Below are positions 31,984 through 41,182 of a DNA stretch of 64,000 nt, one piece after another; the first letter of the stretch is position 1; every line of letters starts with the position of its first letter. Origin of the DNA: SAR202 cluster bacterium Io17-Chloro-G6 (GTDB lineage: Bacteria > Chloroflexota > Dehalococcoidia > UBA3495); the NCBI GenBank assembly GCA_002816585.1, contig MUCT01000005.1:1-64000 (forward strand). The letters run 5' to 3'. The notes below the pieces were generated by a model. It was not told where the DNA came from and searched no databases. It saw only the letters and a program-made list of their open reading frames with translations. Position numbers and translations under genes: made by a program.

Positions 31984-32676
31984 CTACTCCGGCACCGGCC
32001 CAAACTCCGCCGTGTTCATCAGGTAGGTGTTCTGGGCCACCAGCAGGCCTCGGACCCGGGGAGCGTAGCTTCCCGTCCACTCGGGGTCAGAAGTCACGGC
32101 ATCCTTGGCCTCTTTCAGGTGCTTTAGGTCGTCGAAGGCCCAGATGTGGGTGACCTGGTTCAAGTCGCCGACGTCGCTGTAGTACCAACCCGCCAGCTTC
32201 ACCCCGTGGCGTTTCCGGACCGGAATAGCCACTTCCTCCACCGCCGCCATATAGGTGGGGATGGCGCCTGACTTGAAGGTGTAGATGCGGAAATCGAAGA
32301 CCATCTTATTCTTCTTGAAGAATTCCGGGGTACCGTCAGCCGGAATGTCTCCGATCACGGGATAGACGGGCGCAAAGCCAGGAGAGTTCATCGTCCAGGT
32401 CTTTTGAGTCTCCACCAGCCCCTGGGCCCTGGGGATGTACTTCTGGGTCCACTCAGGGTCGGTGTGAAACCCATCTTGGGCCTCTTTCATATGCTTGGCG
32501 TCGTCGTAACCCCAGATGTGGACCACCTGGTTAAGGGCGCCGATCTCGCTCCAGTACCAGCCAGCCAGCGTCACGCCGTAGCGTTGCCTGATGGGCAGGC
32601 TGATTTCTTTCACCCCGGCCCGGTATTCGGGAGTGGCCCCCGGTTTCAACGTATACATCCGGTAGTCGTAAATCAT
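31984..32676 (-). CDS. NIPSNAP-family protein, two tandem domains
   Basis: A 230-residue protein with two copies of the NIPSNAP ferredoxin-like fold. Copy 1 (1-105) has YDYRMYTLKPGATPEYRAG, GVTLAGWYWSEIGALNQVVHIWGYDD and DPEWTQKY. Copy 2 (122-225) repeats FDFRIYTFKSGAIPTYM, GVKLAGWYYSDVGDLNQVTHIWAFDD and DPEWTGSY. Bacterial members are small cytoplasmic proteins found in catabolic clusters; function not established. The clear internal duplication makes a pseudo-dimer. Flanked by a terminator downstream and a C-rich repeat upstream. Confidence 0.88.
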   Translation of the reverse strand: MIYDYRMYTLKPGATPEYRAGVKEISLPIRQRYGVTLAGWYWSEIGALNQVVHIWGYDDAKHMKEAQDGFHTDPEWTQKYIPRAQGLVETQKTWTMNSPGFAPVYPVIGDIPADGTPEFFKKNKMVFDFRIYTFKSGAIPTYMAAVEEVAIPVRKRHGVKLAGWYYSDVGDLNQVTHIWAFDDLKHLKEAKDAVTSDPEWTGSYAPRVRGLLVAQNTYLMNTAEFGPVPE

Positions 32677-32726
32677 CTAAGTCTCCCAGCAATTCCAGTT
32701 CAAATAAACCAAATTATTGGGCCCGA

Positions 32727-32765
32727 TTATCATCCCCCCTTTCGTAAAGGGAGTTGGGGGATTTA
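32727..32765. repeat. C-rich palindromic repeat overlapping a stop codon
   Basis: ATCCCCCCTTTCGTAAAGGG followed by AGTTGGGGGATTTACC. The minus-strand stop TAA (32763-32765) of the esterase gene lies in the ATTTA end of the repeat, as for the element at 30667. Confidence 0.85.
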
Positions 32766-33656
32766 CCCCGTATGTTGCAGGACAAACTCTCCGATGCGGC
32801 CGATGGCCTTTCGAGCCTCGGGCAGTATGGGAGCGTAATGGTGCCAGACGTGGGGCATGTCGTCCCAAACCTCCATCTCCACGGACACCCCGGCTTCCTT
32901 GGCCCTGGATTTCAGCATGGTGGAGTCGTCCAACAGGACCTCTATGCTTCCCACCTGGAGCAGCAGGGGAGGCAATCCCGTGAGGTCGGCATGGATTGGC
33001 GACGCCAAAGGCGCCTTTGGGTCCTTGCCGCCCATGTAGACCCCAGCGATCTTCTGGATTCGCTCTTTGGACACCGATGGGTCGGCCTCGGCGTTGTCGG
33101 TGTAGGACTGGCCGGTGGCTTCCATGTCGGCCCAGGGCGAGATGCAGACACCGGCGGCCGGCATGGGCTCACCAACGTGGCGCAGGGCCACCAGTGCCGC
33201 GACGGTCAATCCGCCGCCGGCCGAGTCTCCGCCGATTACCATCTTCTCCGGAGCGATGCCCTGTGAGAGCAACCAACGGTAAGCGGATACCGAGTCCTCC
33301 ACCGGAGCGGGGAAGGGTATCTCCGGAGCGAGGCGGTAATCCAGAGCCAAGACCCGCGCTTTGGCCGCCCTGGCCATGTGGGCAAGCATCACCCGGTGAG
33401 TGCGGGCCGAGCCAAATAGGTATCCACCGCCGTGAAGATAGAGCACCACGCGGTGATCTTGGGACTCCGGGGCTCTGATCCACTCGGCGGGCACCCCATT
33501 GGCGCCCACTCGTTCGGTCTCGATGTCGTCGTCCATGGGCAGGGTCGACATGATCCGCTCGTAAGAAAGGCGGTCATCGTCGGTGGTCTTTTGGGTCTCG
33601 GCGGACCGCGTCCGGATCATCTCAAGTACTGCGTTTAACTCCTGACTCGGGGCCAT
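32763..33656 (-). CDS. Alpha/beta hydrolase, hormone-sensitive-lipase family esterase
   Basis: A 297-residue carboxylesterase of the HSL (family IV) type. YLHGGGYLFGS is the oxyanion-hole motif and VIGGDSAGGGLTVAAL the nucleophile elbow (GDSAGG, Ser about 161). The acid is in the LLLQVGSIEVLLDDS region and the His near the C-terminus in DMPHVWHHYAPI. GAGGAG precedes the ATG at good distance. These enzymes hydrolyse short acyl esters or lactones. The stop codon comes from an adjacent palindromic repeat, which may have trimmed or replaced the original C-terminus (last residues GRIGEFVLQHTG). Confidence 0.88.
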   Translation of the reverse strand: MAPSQELNAVLEMIRTRSAETQKTTDDDRLSYERIMSTLPMDDDIETERVGANGVPAEWIRAPESQDHRVVLYLHGGGYLFGSARTHRVMLAHMARAAKARVLALDYRLAPEIPFPAPVEDSVSAYRWLLSQGIAPEKMVIGGDSAGGGLTVAALVALRHVGEPMPAAGVCISPWADMEATGQSYTDNAEADPSVSKERIQKIAGVYMGGKDPKAPLASPIHADLTGLPPLLLQVGSIEVLLDDSTMLKSRAKEAGVSVEMEVWDDMPHVWHHYAPILPEARKAIGRIGEFVLQHTG

Positions 33657-33962
33657 GTCGCATCTCCTCGGGAGGTTTCAAGTTGCGGCCATGATAGAAC
33701 CGCCAGTGATGAACCGCAAGCGGGATAGGTATTGCGACTGCCGGACCGCCTGCTGTCGTAATTGTTTTATTGCTGGGGGCCAAATCCCCCTTGATCCCCC
33801 TTTACGAAAGGGGGAACCCGACCCCCTCGCACGAAGGCGAGATAACTCCCCCCTTTCGTAAAGGGGGGTTGGGGGGATTTCAGCTTTCTGCCCACAGATG
33901 TCGCCGTCCGAGGTCAGGACAAGCGGGGGACGCCCGATCTCCGTGGTAAAACGAGACGCGCT
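33657..33962. repeat. Intergenic region holding two C-rich palindromes
   Basis: Copies at 33782-33817 (AAATCCCCCTTGATCCCCC, then TTTACGAAAGGGGGA) and 33847-33882 (CCCCCCTTTCGTAAAGGGGG, then TTGGGGGGATTTCAG), inverted relative to each other with about 30 bp between. Nothing else recognised in this 306-bp gap. Confidence 0.85.
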
Positions 33963-34607
33963 CTAACTTAGCAGCCGCTTGAGTTCGCGGGCGCTACTAT
34001 GTGGGGCGGAGAGCACTGGCACGGGAGACACGGTCTTCAGATGGGCCAATGCCGCCGCGAAGGAAAACTGACTGAGCAGCACCGCGTCCACATCGCTAGC
34101 CAGATTCAGCACTTCCTCTCCCAGGCGTCGCTCCAACCCCGCTTGGCCCTCCATTCGCATGACATCTATCAAGTCTTCCGCCAAGCATAGATGGGGTTCG
34201 ATCTCTTTCCCCGCTTCCTCTGCCGCCAGTCTTAGGTAATATTCTGAGTCGCGCATCGTGGCTGAAACCGAGGCGATCATTCCAATCCTGGAACCGGCCG
34301 CTACCGCTTCAGCCATCACCGGGCCGTAAGAAGAAACCAGGGGAACGTCGACCAAGTGTTTTGCCGAGTCGACCACGGGTGCATATACCGAACAGGCCAA
34401 CCCAATGGCGTCAGCGTTGTTGTCCTGGCAATAGCCGATGAGATTGCTCATGCGCCGGCGCAGCTTGGAGGTTATCTGGTCGTCGAAGTCGATCAGCAAC
34501 CCTTCATCCAGAACGTTGATGACCTCGGCCTCGGGAAACTCCTCGCTGAAGGCCAGCCGCACCGGCGGGATGGACTCGGCGATAGCGTGAATCATGGTGA
34601 CGCGCAT
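33963..34607 (-). CDS. Asp/Glu racemase-superfamily protein
   Basis: A 214-residue protein of the aspartate/glutamate/hydantoin racemase superfamily. ATG 34607 is chosen because the protein then begins at the family's first strand (MRVTMIHAIAESIPPV). The two-Cys site is partly visible: Cys84 or thereabouts in ADAIGLACSVYAPVVD is conserved; the second catalytic position reads DAVLLSQFSF with Ser instead of Cys. That loss suggests a decarboxylase- or isomerase-like activity or a non-racemase. It lies 34 bp after the formate-THF ligase gene on the same strand, likely one transcript. Confidence 0.72.
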   Translation of the reverse strand: MRVTMIHAIAESIPPVRLAFSEEFPEAEVINVLDEGLLIDFDDQITSKLRRRMSNLIGYCQDNNADAIGLACSVYAPVVDSAKHLVDVPLVSSYGPVMAEAVAAGSRIGMIASVSATMRDSEYYLRLAAEEAGKEIEPHLCLAEDLIDVMRMEGQAGLERRLGEEVLNLASDVDAVLLSQFSFAAALAHLKTVSPVPVLSAPHSSARELKRLLS

Positions 34608-34641
34608 GTTCGTTTCTCTTATCGTCCTGTTTCCACCGGCT

Positions 34642-36273
34642 CTAGCTAAGACCCAGAACTTCGCCGTCGGGCGTGACGTCCATGTCCAGGGCTCTGGGGC
34701 GGCTGGGCAGGCCGGGCAGGGTCTCGATGCGGCCAGCCAAGGCGTAAAGAAAGCCGGCGCCAACGGAGGCCCGGATGTCAGTTATGGGGAATGTATAACC
34801 CTGGGGCCGCCCTTTCAGACTCTGGTCATGGGATATGGACAGATGGGTCTTGGCCATGCAGATGGGCAGGCCGCCCCAGCCTTGGGACTCGAAGTATTGC
34901 AATCGGCGGCGAGCCTCGGGGGACCAACTCACGTCGGCGGCGCCGTAGATCTTCTGGGCCAGGGCCAATACCTTATCCTGGGCCGATGCATCGGTAGGGT
35001 AGGCGTAGGTTATCTGCCGGTCACCATCAGCGGCATCCACCACGGCTTGCGCCAGCTCCTCGGCTCCTGCTCCACCCTGCGCGAAACCGTCACACTCCAC
35101 TGCTGCGGTTGCCCCAGCATCCATGGCTATTTTCTTCACCGCCGCCAGTTCATCAGGGGTGTCGTCTCCGAACCGGTTGATGGCAACCACGCAGGGCAAG
35201 CCAAACCCGCGGACGATGCCCACATGATGGACCAGGTTATCCCCGCCAGCAACAACTGCTGCTGGATCGGGGCTGGCAAGGTCCCGGCGGCGGACCCCTC
35301 CGTGCCATTTCAGTGCCCGGGCGGACGCCACCAGCACAGCGGCGCTGGGCGGCAGTCCGCTTTGACGGGTCTTGATGTGCATGAACTTCTCGAATCCCAG
35401 GTCCGAAGCAAACCCGGCCTCGGTGATCACGTAGTCGGCGTAGCCCAAGGCCATCCTGTCGGCAATGATTGAGCTGCAACCGTGGGCGATGTTTCCGAAG
35501 GGGCCGGCGTGGATGATGGACGGCTGGCCCTCCATGGTCTGGACCAGATTGGGCATTACGGTCTGGTGGAGCAGGGTCATCAGCGCCCCGGCTACTTCCA
35601 ACTGGGTAACTGTCACTGGTTCGCCTTCCCTGGTCTCCCCGACCACAATCCGGCCTAACCTTTCCCGCAGGTCGTCAGGGCCGTCGGCCAGGGCGAGGAT
35701 AGCCATAATCTCAGACGCGGAGACGATATCGAACCGCGCTTCCCTTAACGGACCGTAACCGGAGCCTCCAACCCCGGTGACGGCCTGACGCAGACCCCGG
35801 TCGGAGGCGTCGGTCACCCGGTTCCACATCACTCCGCCGGCTTCCAGGCCCGGCACCGCGCCTCGGAACACGGCGTTCTCCACCAAGGCGGCCAACAGGT
35901 TGTGGGCCGAGCCGACGGCATGGGCGTCCCCAGTGAAGTGGATGTTGATCTCGTCTTCGGGCACCACCCGGGCCATGCCCCCGCCGGTGCCGCCGCCCTT
36001 GATCCCGAATATGGGCCCAAGGGTGGGCTCCCGGAGATTGACCGAGACCTTATGACCCAAGCGCCCAAGCCCCTGGGTGAGGCCGATGGCGGTGGTGGTC
36101 TTGCCTTCTCCGGCGGGAGTCGGTGTGATACCGGTCACGACGACCAGTCTGCCCTTCTGGCCGCCGGAATTCTTTAGGGCGTCCAGGGATATCTTGGCCT
36201 TGTACCGGCCGTAGAGAATTAGGTGATCAGGGTGTAATCCTAGGCCGTCCGCTATCTTTGTGATCGGCTCCAC
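34642..36273 (-). CDS. fhs: Formate--tetrahydrofolate ligase
   Basis: A 543-residue ligase making 10-formyl-THF from formate, THF and ATP. The P-loop TPTPAGEGKTT (51-60 region), NLREPTLGPIFGIKGGGTGGG, NIHFTGDAHAVGSAHNLLAAL and EAGFASDLGFEKFMHIKTR are all canonical. Length is typical for bacteria (about 555). It supplies one-carbon units for purines, serine/glycine and, via methyl-THF, for methionine synthase encoded 1.3 kb away. The 300 bp upstream show no riboswitch motif I can recognise. Confidence 0.96.
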   Translation of the reverse strand: MEPITKIADGLGLHPDHLILYGRYKAKISLDALKNSGGQKGRLVVVTGITPTPAGEGKTTTAIGLTQGLGRLGHKVSVNLREPTLGPIFGIKGGGTGGGMARVVPEDEINIHFTGDAHAVGSAHNLLAALVENAVFRGAVPGLEAGGVMWNRVTDASDRGLRQAVTGVGGSGYGPLREARFDIVSASEIMAILALADGPDDLRERLGRIVVGETREGEPVTVTQLEVAGALMTLLHQTVMPNLVQTMEGQPSIIHAGPFGNIAHGCSSIIADRMALGYADYVITEAGFASDLGFEKFMHIKTRQSGLPPSAAVLVASARALKWHGGVRRRDLASPDPAAVVAGGDNLVHHVGIVRGFGLPCVVAINRFGDDTPDELAAVKKIAMDAGATAAVECDGFAQGGAGAEELAQAVVDAADGDRQITYAYPTDASAQDKVLALAQKIYGAADVSWSPEARRRLQYFESQGWGGLPICMAKTHLSISHDQSLKGRPQGYTFPITDIRASVGAGFLYALAGRIETLPGLPSRPRALDMDVTPDGEVLGLS

Positions 36274-36588
36274 TTAGCCTCCAATTGGCAAGTCCATCGT
36301 TGTTGGTTTCCAGCTTGTTTTTTTTCCGGCCAGAGCCTTAGGACTATATGCCGAAGTTGGGGGATGCCGCAACCCGGGGCTTCGTAATGTGTTTCGGATT
36401 CAACACGGCGAAGGAGGCGAGGCCCAGACCTATATCATTCTTGAGGATGCCATAGTATATTATTCCAAAATGGATAGATTATCGAAATGCACTAATCATT
36501 TAATGCCGCCAGCTACTCTTTAGATGACCACCGCCGACGAGGCTCTGTTTTTACGGGCGATCGATTCCCTCTATTGGAGATGTTACCC
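36274..36588. other. Intergenic region without recognised features
   Basis: About 315 bp between divergent fhs and the AT-rich orphan gene. Composition shifts from GC-rich to AT-rich near 36440, where TATATTATTCCAAAATGG begins. It should hold promoters for both genes, but no convincing -35/-10 pair or conserved RNA motif was found. Confidence 0.5.
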
Positions 36589-37539
36589 ATGAGAGTAGGT
36601 CAAATAAATGAAGGCCCAGTGCTCGTTGGGGGTGATTACAAGCGGGCGTGCTTGTTCTTTGACGAGGTAATTCCGGTGATTTGGCCCTCCGGAGAATCCG
36701 AAGACGAAACAATAGCTGACATTGAAAAATATGGGGAATATCGAGACGCGATTGATGCTCCAATTCTCAAGGAGTCCTTAATCAATTCACAATGGCGGGG
36801 CTGGGTCGAAGGATACGGTCATCTCGCAATTGGGCGCTTCGTATTTCTCAAGATGCGCCGAGATTATCCAGAGGCGGCCAACATTTGGCAATTGGCTGAC
36901 TTGACACTTGACTTCCTAAAAAATGAAATGCCTGGCGTGGATCAGAATTACATTTCGATCTTCTTCCCAGATGTTGATACATTGGCAATGAGAGTCGTCG
37001 TCGATCCGCTAAAGCAAACTCTTTCTGCACTCGAACAGCAATATGCGAATATCGACATTTATGGGCATGAAGGTTTGGAAGACACCGAAAACAGCGTCGA
37101 TGTGATGCTGAGCAACCTCGACCTGATTCAGTGCGATGATTTGTCATGGGAGCGAATTTCCGAAATCAAAAAGGACTCGGAAGCAATCAACGAACTACGA
37201 GAATTGCGGCGATTCCTCGTGAGAGAAATGACCGGTTTCACCAAAAGTCACGTAGAAGAAGAACTGGTCAAAGCAATCGAGAAACATAAGAATGCTGCGG
37301 ACAAATTGGGAATTAAAACGCTTGTTTCAGATCTTGTGGTCGGTCGTGAAACCATGATCTATGGTGGAATGCTAGCCGCAATTGGAGCGGTTAGAGGACC
37401 AGAGGAAATATTGGCTACTGCTGGCGCTTGGAGCCTCGCATTCGCCGGAACGACCATTTCCGTATTAAGAGGTCGTAGCTCGTTGGTTCAAAATTCGGAA
37501 GTGAAATACCTGGTTCGACTTAACAACGAAACGAGGTAG
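36589..37539 (+). CDS. AT-rich orphan gene, unknown function
   Basis: A 316-residue protein (ATG 36589, with TTGGAGA 8 nt upstream). I recognise no family. Visible parts: an N-terminal mixed region (VLVGGDYKRACLFFDEVIPVIWP), a helical middle with LREL/EKHK-type charged helices (about 195-260), and a C-terminal Gly/Ala-rich hydrophobic stretch (GGMLAAIGAV, then AGAWSLAFAGTTISVL) that could be a membrane hairpin or buried pair of helices. Base composition and A-ending codons differ clearly from its neighbours, as in the SIR2-like gene. It is a single-gene insertion between fhs and metH, so horizontal acquisition and an accessory, possibly defensive, role are plausible but unproven. Confidence 0.6.
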   Translation: MRVGQINEGPVLVGGDYKRACLFFDEVIPVIWPSGESEDETIADIEKYGEYRDAIDAPILKESLINSQWRGWVEGYGHLAIGRFVFLKMRRDYPEAANIWQLADLTLDFLKNEMPGVDQNYISIFFPDVDTLAMRVVVDPLKQTLSALEQQYANIDIYGHEGLEDTENSVDVMLSNLDLIQCDDLSWERISEIKKDSEAINELRELRRFLVREMTGFTKSHVEEELVKAIEKHKNAADKLGIKTLVSDLVVGRETMIYGGMLAAIGAVRGPEEILATAGAWSLAFAGTTISVLRGRSSLVQNSEVKYLVRLNNETR

Positions 37540-37565
37540 CTAGTGTTGTTACCCTGCGCCTATCC

Positions 37566-40500
37566 CTAATACGAACTCTGAGAAACTTGCTCTTCCAGGC
37601 GTTCGATGTCCCGCTCGCTTAGGTTGAAGTATTTGGCGTCGGGGTGGTGGAAGACCAGGGCCGACACCGAGGACTCCGGGTCCATCATGTACCCCTCAGT
37701 CAGCTCCACATCCAAGTTGGCATGGACATCCAGCAACCGGAAAAGCTGTTCCTGGTCCTCCAAGCGGGGGCAGGCCGGATATCCGAAGGAGAACCGCTTT
37801 CCCCGGTACTGGGTACGGAACAGGTCTTGGGGAGTGGTCCCCGCCTGGTCGCCAAAGCCCCACATCTGCCTCATCTGCTGATGGAGCAGTTCGGCGAAGG
37901 CCTCGGCGCTTTCCAGGGCCAGGGCTTGGAGGATGTGGGCGTTTAGGAACTGTCCCTCGGCCATCCATTTCTCGGCCAATCCTCGGACTCCGTTGCCGAT
38001 GGATGTGACGAACATACCGACGTAGTCGGGTTCCCCTCCGCTTGCGGGCAGTAAATAGTCCGAAAGGCACAGGCCGTCCCGTTGGGACTGGCGTCCGAAA
38101 TAAAACTCTTCGGCGATATACCTGTCCTCTGAGCCGTAGACCAGCAGCCGTTGGCCGTCTGAATTGCAGGGGAAGAATTTCAAAACAGCGTTGGCCTTGA
38201 TGTCTTCTTGGGCCAACATCAAGTCTTCCACTTTTCTGACCGAATTATAGAGTTCGATGGCCGCCTGCTCTCCAGCCTCCAGGTCATCAGCGAACCGGCC
38301 TTTATAACCCAGATGTCTAACATAGAGCATTTGGGGGTTTATGTAGGGGAATACCTCTTCCAAGGGATGGTTGTTCAGAACGTGCAGCCGCAGGTCCGGT
38401 GGGTTGGGTATGTCGAAGTCGTGCCTCACCTGGGCTGGGGGTACGTCTTCGCCGGCCGCAGCTTCATTGCTCCGGGACGCCTCATCGGCTGCCAGCATGG
38501 ACTCAGACTCTTCGTCCAAAGAGGCCGCCAACTTGGCCCGCTCGTCGGCATCCTGGATGGTATTGGCCAGGGCCAGCCCAGACATGGCATCTGGGGCATA
38601 AGCCACCATTCCGTCGTATTCGGGGGCGATTCGCAGCCGTGTGAACCGGTTGGAAAGCGCCGCGCCTCCCACGAGGACCGGGCAGGCAATTCCCGCTTGG
38701 CGGAAATCTTGGGCGGTTTCAACCATCATCTTGGCCGACTTCACCAGCAGACCCGAGAGGCCGATCATGTCCGGCTTGTGCTTCTGGTAGGCTTCGATCA
38801 GGTCCTGGGGCGGGACTTTGATACCCAGGTTAATCACTTCATAGCCGTTGTTGCCCATGATTATCTCAACGAGGTTCTTGCCAATGTCGTGAACGTCTCC
38901 CTTCACGGTGGCCAGCACCACTCGGCCTTTGACGGCACTCTCCGACCGCTCCATATGCGGCTCAAGGTGGGTTACCGAGAACTTCATGGATTCAGCCGAC
39001 TGCAGGACCTCAGCGACGATCAATTCGTTGGCGTTAAACTGACGGCCAACCTCGGCCATCCCGGCCATCAGGGGCCCGTTGATTATCTCCAAAGGGGTCC
39101 GTCCGGTGAGGGCTTCGTTCAGGTCGTCTGCCAGCCCCTCTTTGGAACCTTCAATAATGGCCAGAGCAAGTCTTTCGTCCAAGGGCAGGTTCAGGCGCTC
39201 TTCCGAAGTCGCTTTGGGAGCCTTCTCACGGAAGTGGTCGGCAAACGCGGCCACCGGGTCTTCCCCCCGGTACCAGATCAGGTCCTCGGCCAGCTTGCGC
39301 TCCTCTTCCGGTATCGACCCATAGCGCTCCATCCCCTCGGAGTTGACGATCGCCATGTCCAGCCCAGCCTGGACGCAGTGGTACAGGAAGACCGAGTTGA
39401 GCACTTCCCGCCCGGCCGCAGGCAAGCCGAACGACACGTTGGATATGCCCAGCACCGTCTTGGCGCCCGGCAACTCCTCTTTGATCAGCCGCACGCCTTC
39501 GATGGTCTCTGCGCCAGAGCCAACATAGTTCTGATCGCCGGTTCCCACCGGAAACACCAAGGGGTCGAAGATGATATCTTCGATGGGAACGCCGTATTTC
39601 CCGGTCAGGAGCCCGGCGGACCGGACCGCCACTTCAAGTTTGCGCTCTTTGGTGATGGCTTGCGCCTGCTCCTTGTCGTCGTCGATGCAACCCACCACCA
39701 GGGCCGCGCCATAGCGGCGGGCCAGCGGCACCACAGATTCAAAGCGCGCTTCCCCGTCTTCCAAGTTGATGGAATTTATGATGGACTTGCCCTGCAGCAT
39801 CGTCAGGGCTAGCTCAATCACCGAGGAGTCGGTGGAGTCAATCATGATCGGAGCTTTTACTTTCTTGGTCACCAAATCCAAAAATTTGGCCACATCCGCT
39901 GCCTCGTCCCGGTCTGGGTCCTGGAGACAGACGTCCAGGATGTGGGCGCCGTTCCGCATCTGGCGGCGGCCGATCTCGGCGGCTTCCTCAAATGAATCCT
40001 CGGCGATGAGCCGGCGGAACCGTCTGCTGCCCAAGACATTGGTGCGCTCACCTACGATGGCTGGCCGGACCTCGTCGTCCACCACCAGCGACTCAATACC
40101 CGAAACTCTGGTCTCCGATGATTGGGCGCCGGGCCGCACCGGCTTTCCCGCCGCCATGTTCGCCAGAAGCTTCACATGGCCGGGCACGGTGCCACAGCAG
40201 CCGCCGACCAGGTTCACCCAGCCGGACTCTGCGAAGCGTCCGACCGTTTCCGCCATCATCTCCGGCGTCTCGTTGTAATTACCGTCTTCGTCCGGCAACC
40301 CAGCGTTGGGGACGCAGGCGACCGGGAACCGGGACAGGGCGGCCAGGGTCCGTATATGGTCGGTCATAAAGCCGGGTCCGGTGGCGCAGTTCAAACCGAT
40401 CCAGAGCAGGTCCCGGTGAGCCAGCGAGGTGTAGAAGGCTTCAACGTCCTGACCGGCCAGCAGGGTGCCCATGGGCTCGACCGTTCCCTGCACGGCTACT

Positions 40501-41078
40501 GGGATCTCTTGCCCCAGTTCGGCGAAAGCCCGGTCGATGCCTTCCAGCCCGGCCTTCACGTTCAGGGTATCTTGGACGGTTTCGAGCAGAAGCACGTCAA
40601 CGCCGCCTTCGATGAGCCCGGCGGCTTCCGTGTGGTAATCAGCGGCCAGTTCCTCGAAGGTAATGCCACCGGTGACCGAAATGGTTTTGGTGGTGGGGCC
40701 CATGGAGCCAATAACAAACCGGGGCTTGTCGGGGGTTGACGCAGTCTCGGCCGCGCGACGGGCGAGAACGGCCGACTCCCGGTTTAAGCGGCGGGCTTCG
40801 TGGGCTAGTCCGTACTCGGCCAGCACCACGGGCGTTGCGCCGAAGGTGTTGGTCTCGATGATGTCGGCGCCGGCTTCCAGGTAGCCCCGGTGGATGTCTT
40901 CAATAACCTCGGGCCGGGTGACGGTCAGCCACTCGTTGCACCCTTCGTATTCCGGACCGCCGAAGTCTTCCGGGCCCAAGTCGCGGGCCTGGATGGCGGT
41001 GCCCATCGCCCCGTCTATCACCAGTAAACGTTGGCGTAATGCCGATTTCAGTTCATCAATACGGGAAATATTTGACAT
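37566..41078 (-). CDS. metH: Cobalamin-dependent methionine synthase
   Basis: A 1170-residue, four-module enzyme transferring methyl from methyl-THF via cobalamin to homocysteine. Homocysteine domain 1-320 with zinc ligands Cys231 (GLNC) and Cys294/Cys295 (GGCCG). Pterin domain about 335-620 (VGERTNVLGSRRFRRLI, NSINLEDGEARF). Cobalamin cap about 630-710 and Rossmann domain with DVHDIG (728-733; His730 is the cobalt ligand). Reactivation domain about 890-1170, with RGKRFSFGYPACPRLEDQ binding AdoMet. A charged linker (840-885) lies between the last two. All modules are intact. No cobalamin riboswitch is evident upstream. Confidence 0.97.
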   Translation of the reverse strand: MSNISRIDELKSALRQRLLVIDGAMGTAIQARDLGPEDFGGPEYEGCNEWLTVTRPEVIEDIHRGYLEAGADIIETNTFGATPVVLAEYGLAHEARRLNRESAVLARRAAETASTPDKPRFVIGSMGPTTKTISVTGGITFEELAADYHTEAAGLIEGGVDVLLLETVQDTLNVKAGLEGIDRAFAELGQEIPVAVQGTVEPMGTLLAGQDVEAFYTSLAHRDLLWIGLNCATGPGFMTDHIRTLAALSRFPVACVPNAGLPDEDGNYNETPEMMAETVGRFAESGWVNLVGGCCGTVPGHVKLLANMAAGKPVRPGAQSSETRVSGIESLVVDDEVRPAIVGERTNVLGSRRFRRLIAEDSFEEAAEIGRRQMRNGAHILDVCLQDPDRDEAADVAKFLDLVTKKVKAPIMIDSTDSSVIELALTMLQGKSIINSINLEDGEARFESVVPLARRYGAALVVGCIDDDKEQAQAITKERKLEVAVRSAGLLTGKYGVPIEDIIFDPLVFPVGTGDQNYVGSGAETIEGVRLIKEELPGAKTVLGISNVSFGLPAAGREVLNSVFLYHCVQAGLDMAIVNSEGMERYGSIPEEERKLAEDLIWYRGEDPVAAFADHFREKAPKATSEERLNLPLDERLALAIIEGSKEGLADDLNEALTGRTPLEIINGPLMAGMAEVGRQFNANELIVAEVLQSAESMKFSVTHLEPHMERSESAVKGRVVLATVKGDVHDIGKNLVEIIMGNNGYEVINLGIKVPPQDLIEAYQKHKPDMIGLSGLLVKSAKMMVETAQDFRQAGIACPVLVGGAALSNRFTRLRIAPEYDGMVAYAPDAMSGLALANTIQDADERAKLAASLDEESESMLAADEASRSNEAAAGEDVPPAQVRHDFDIPNPPDLRLHVLNNHPLEEVFPYINPQMLYVRHLGYKGRFADDLEAGEQAAIELYNSVRKVEDLMLAQEDIKANAVLKFFPCNSDGQRLLVYGSEDRYIAEEFYFGRQSQRDGLCLSDYLLPASGGEPDYVGMFVTSIGNGVRGLAEKWMAEGQFLNAHILQALALESAEAFAELLHQQMRQMWGFGDQAGTTPQDLFRTQYRGKRFSFGYPACPRLEDQEQLFRLLDVHANLDVELTEGYMMDPESSVSALVFHHPDAKYFNLSERDIERLEEQVSQSSY

Positions 41079-41182
41079 AAATGTTCAATGACTACATAGT
41101 ATCCGGCTTAGATTGTAGCATAGCCGATGAAATTAGAGACCGGTGGGCAGCGTTTCAGAGTCTGAAGAAACGTATGAGGAGA

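Noticed and set aside
36274..36588. THF riboswitch before fhs
   Set aside because: No recognisable core motif or pseudoknot pairing could be made by eye.
38208..39812. 534-codon open frame on the plus strand
   Set aside because: It lies wholly antisense to metH, whose motifs are unambiguous; long antisense frames are expected in GC-rich coding DNA.
41079..41182. Cobalamin riboswitch or SAM riboswitch before metH
   Set aside because: The region is short and lacks the conserved B12-box and SAM-I motifs.
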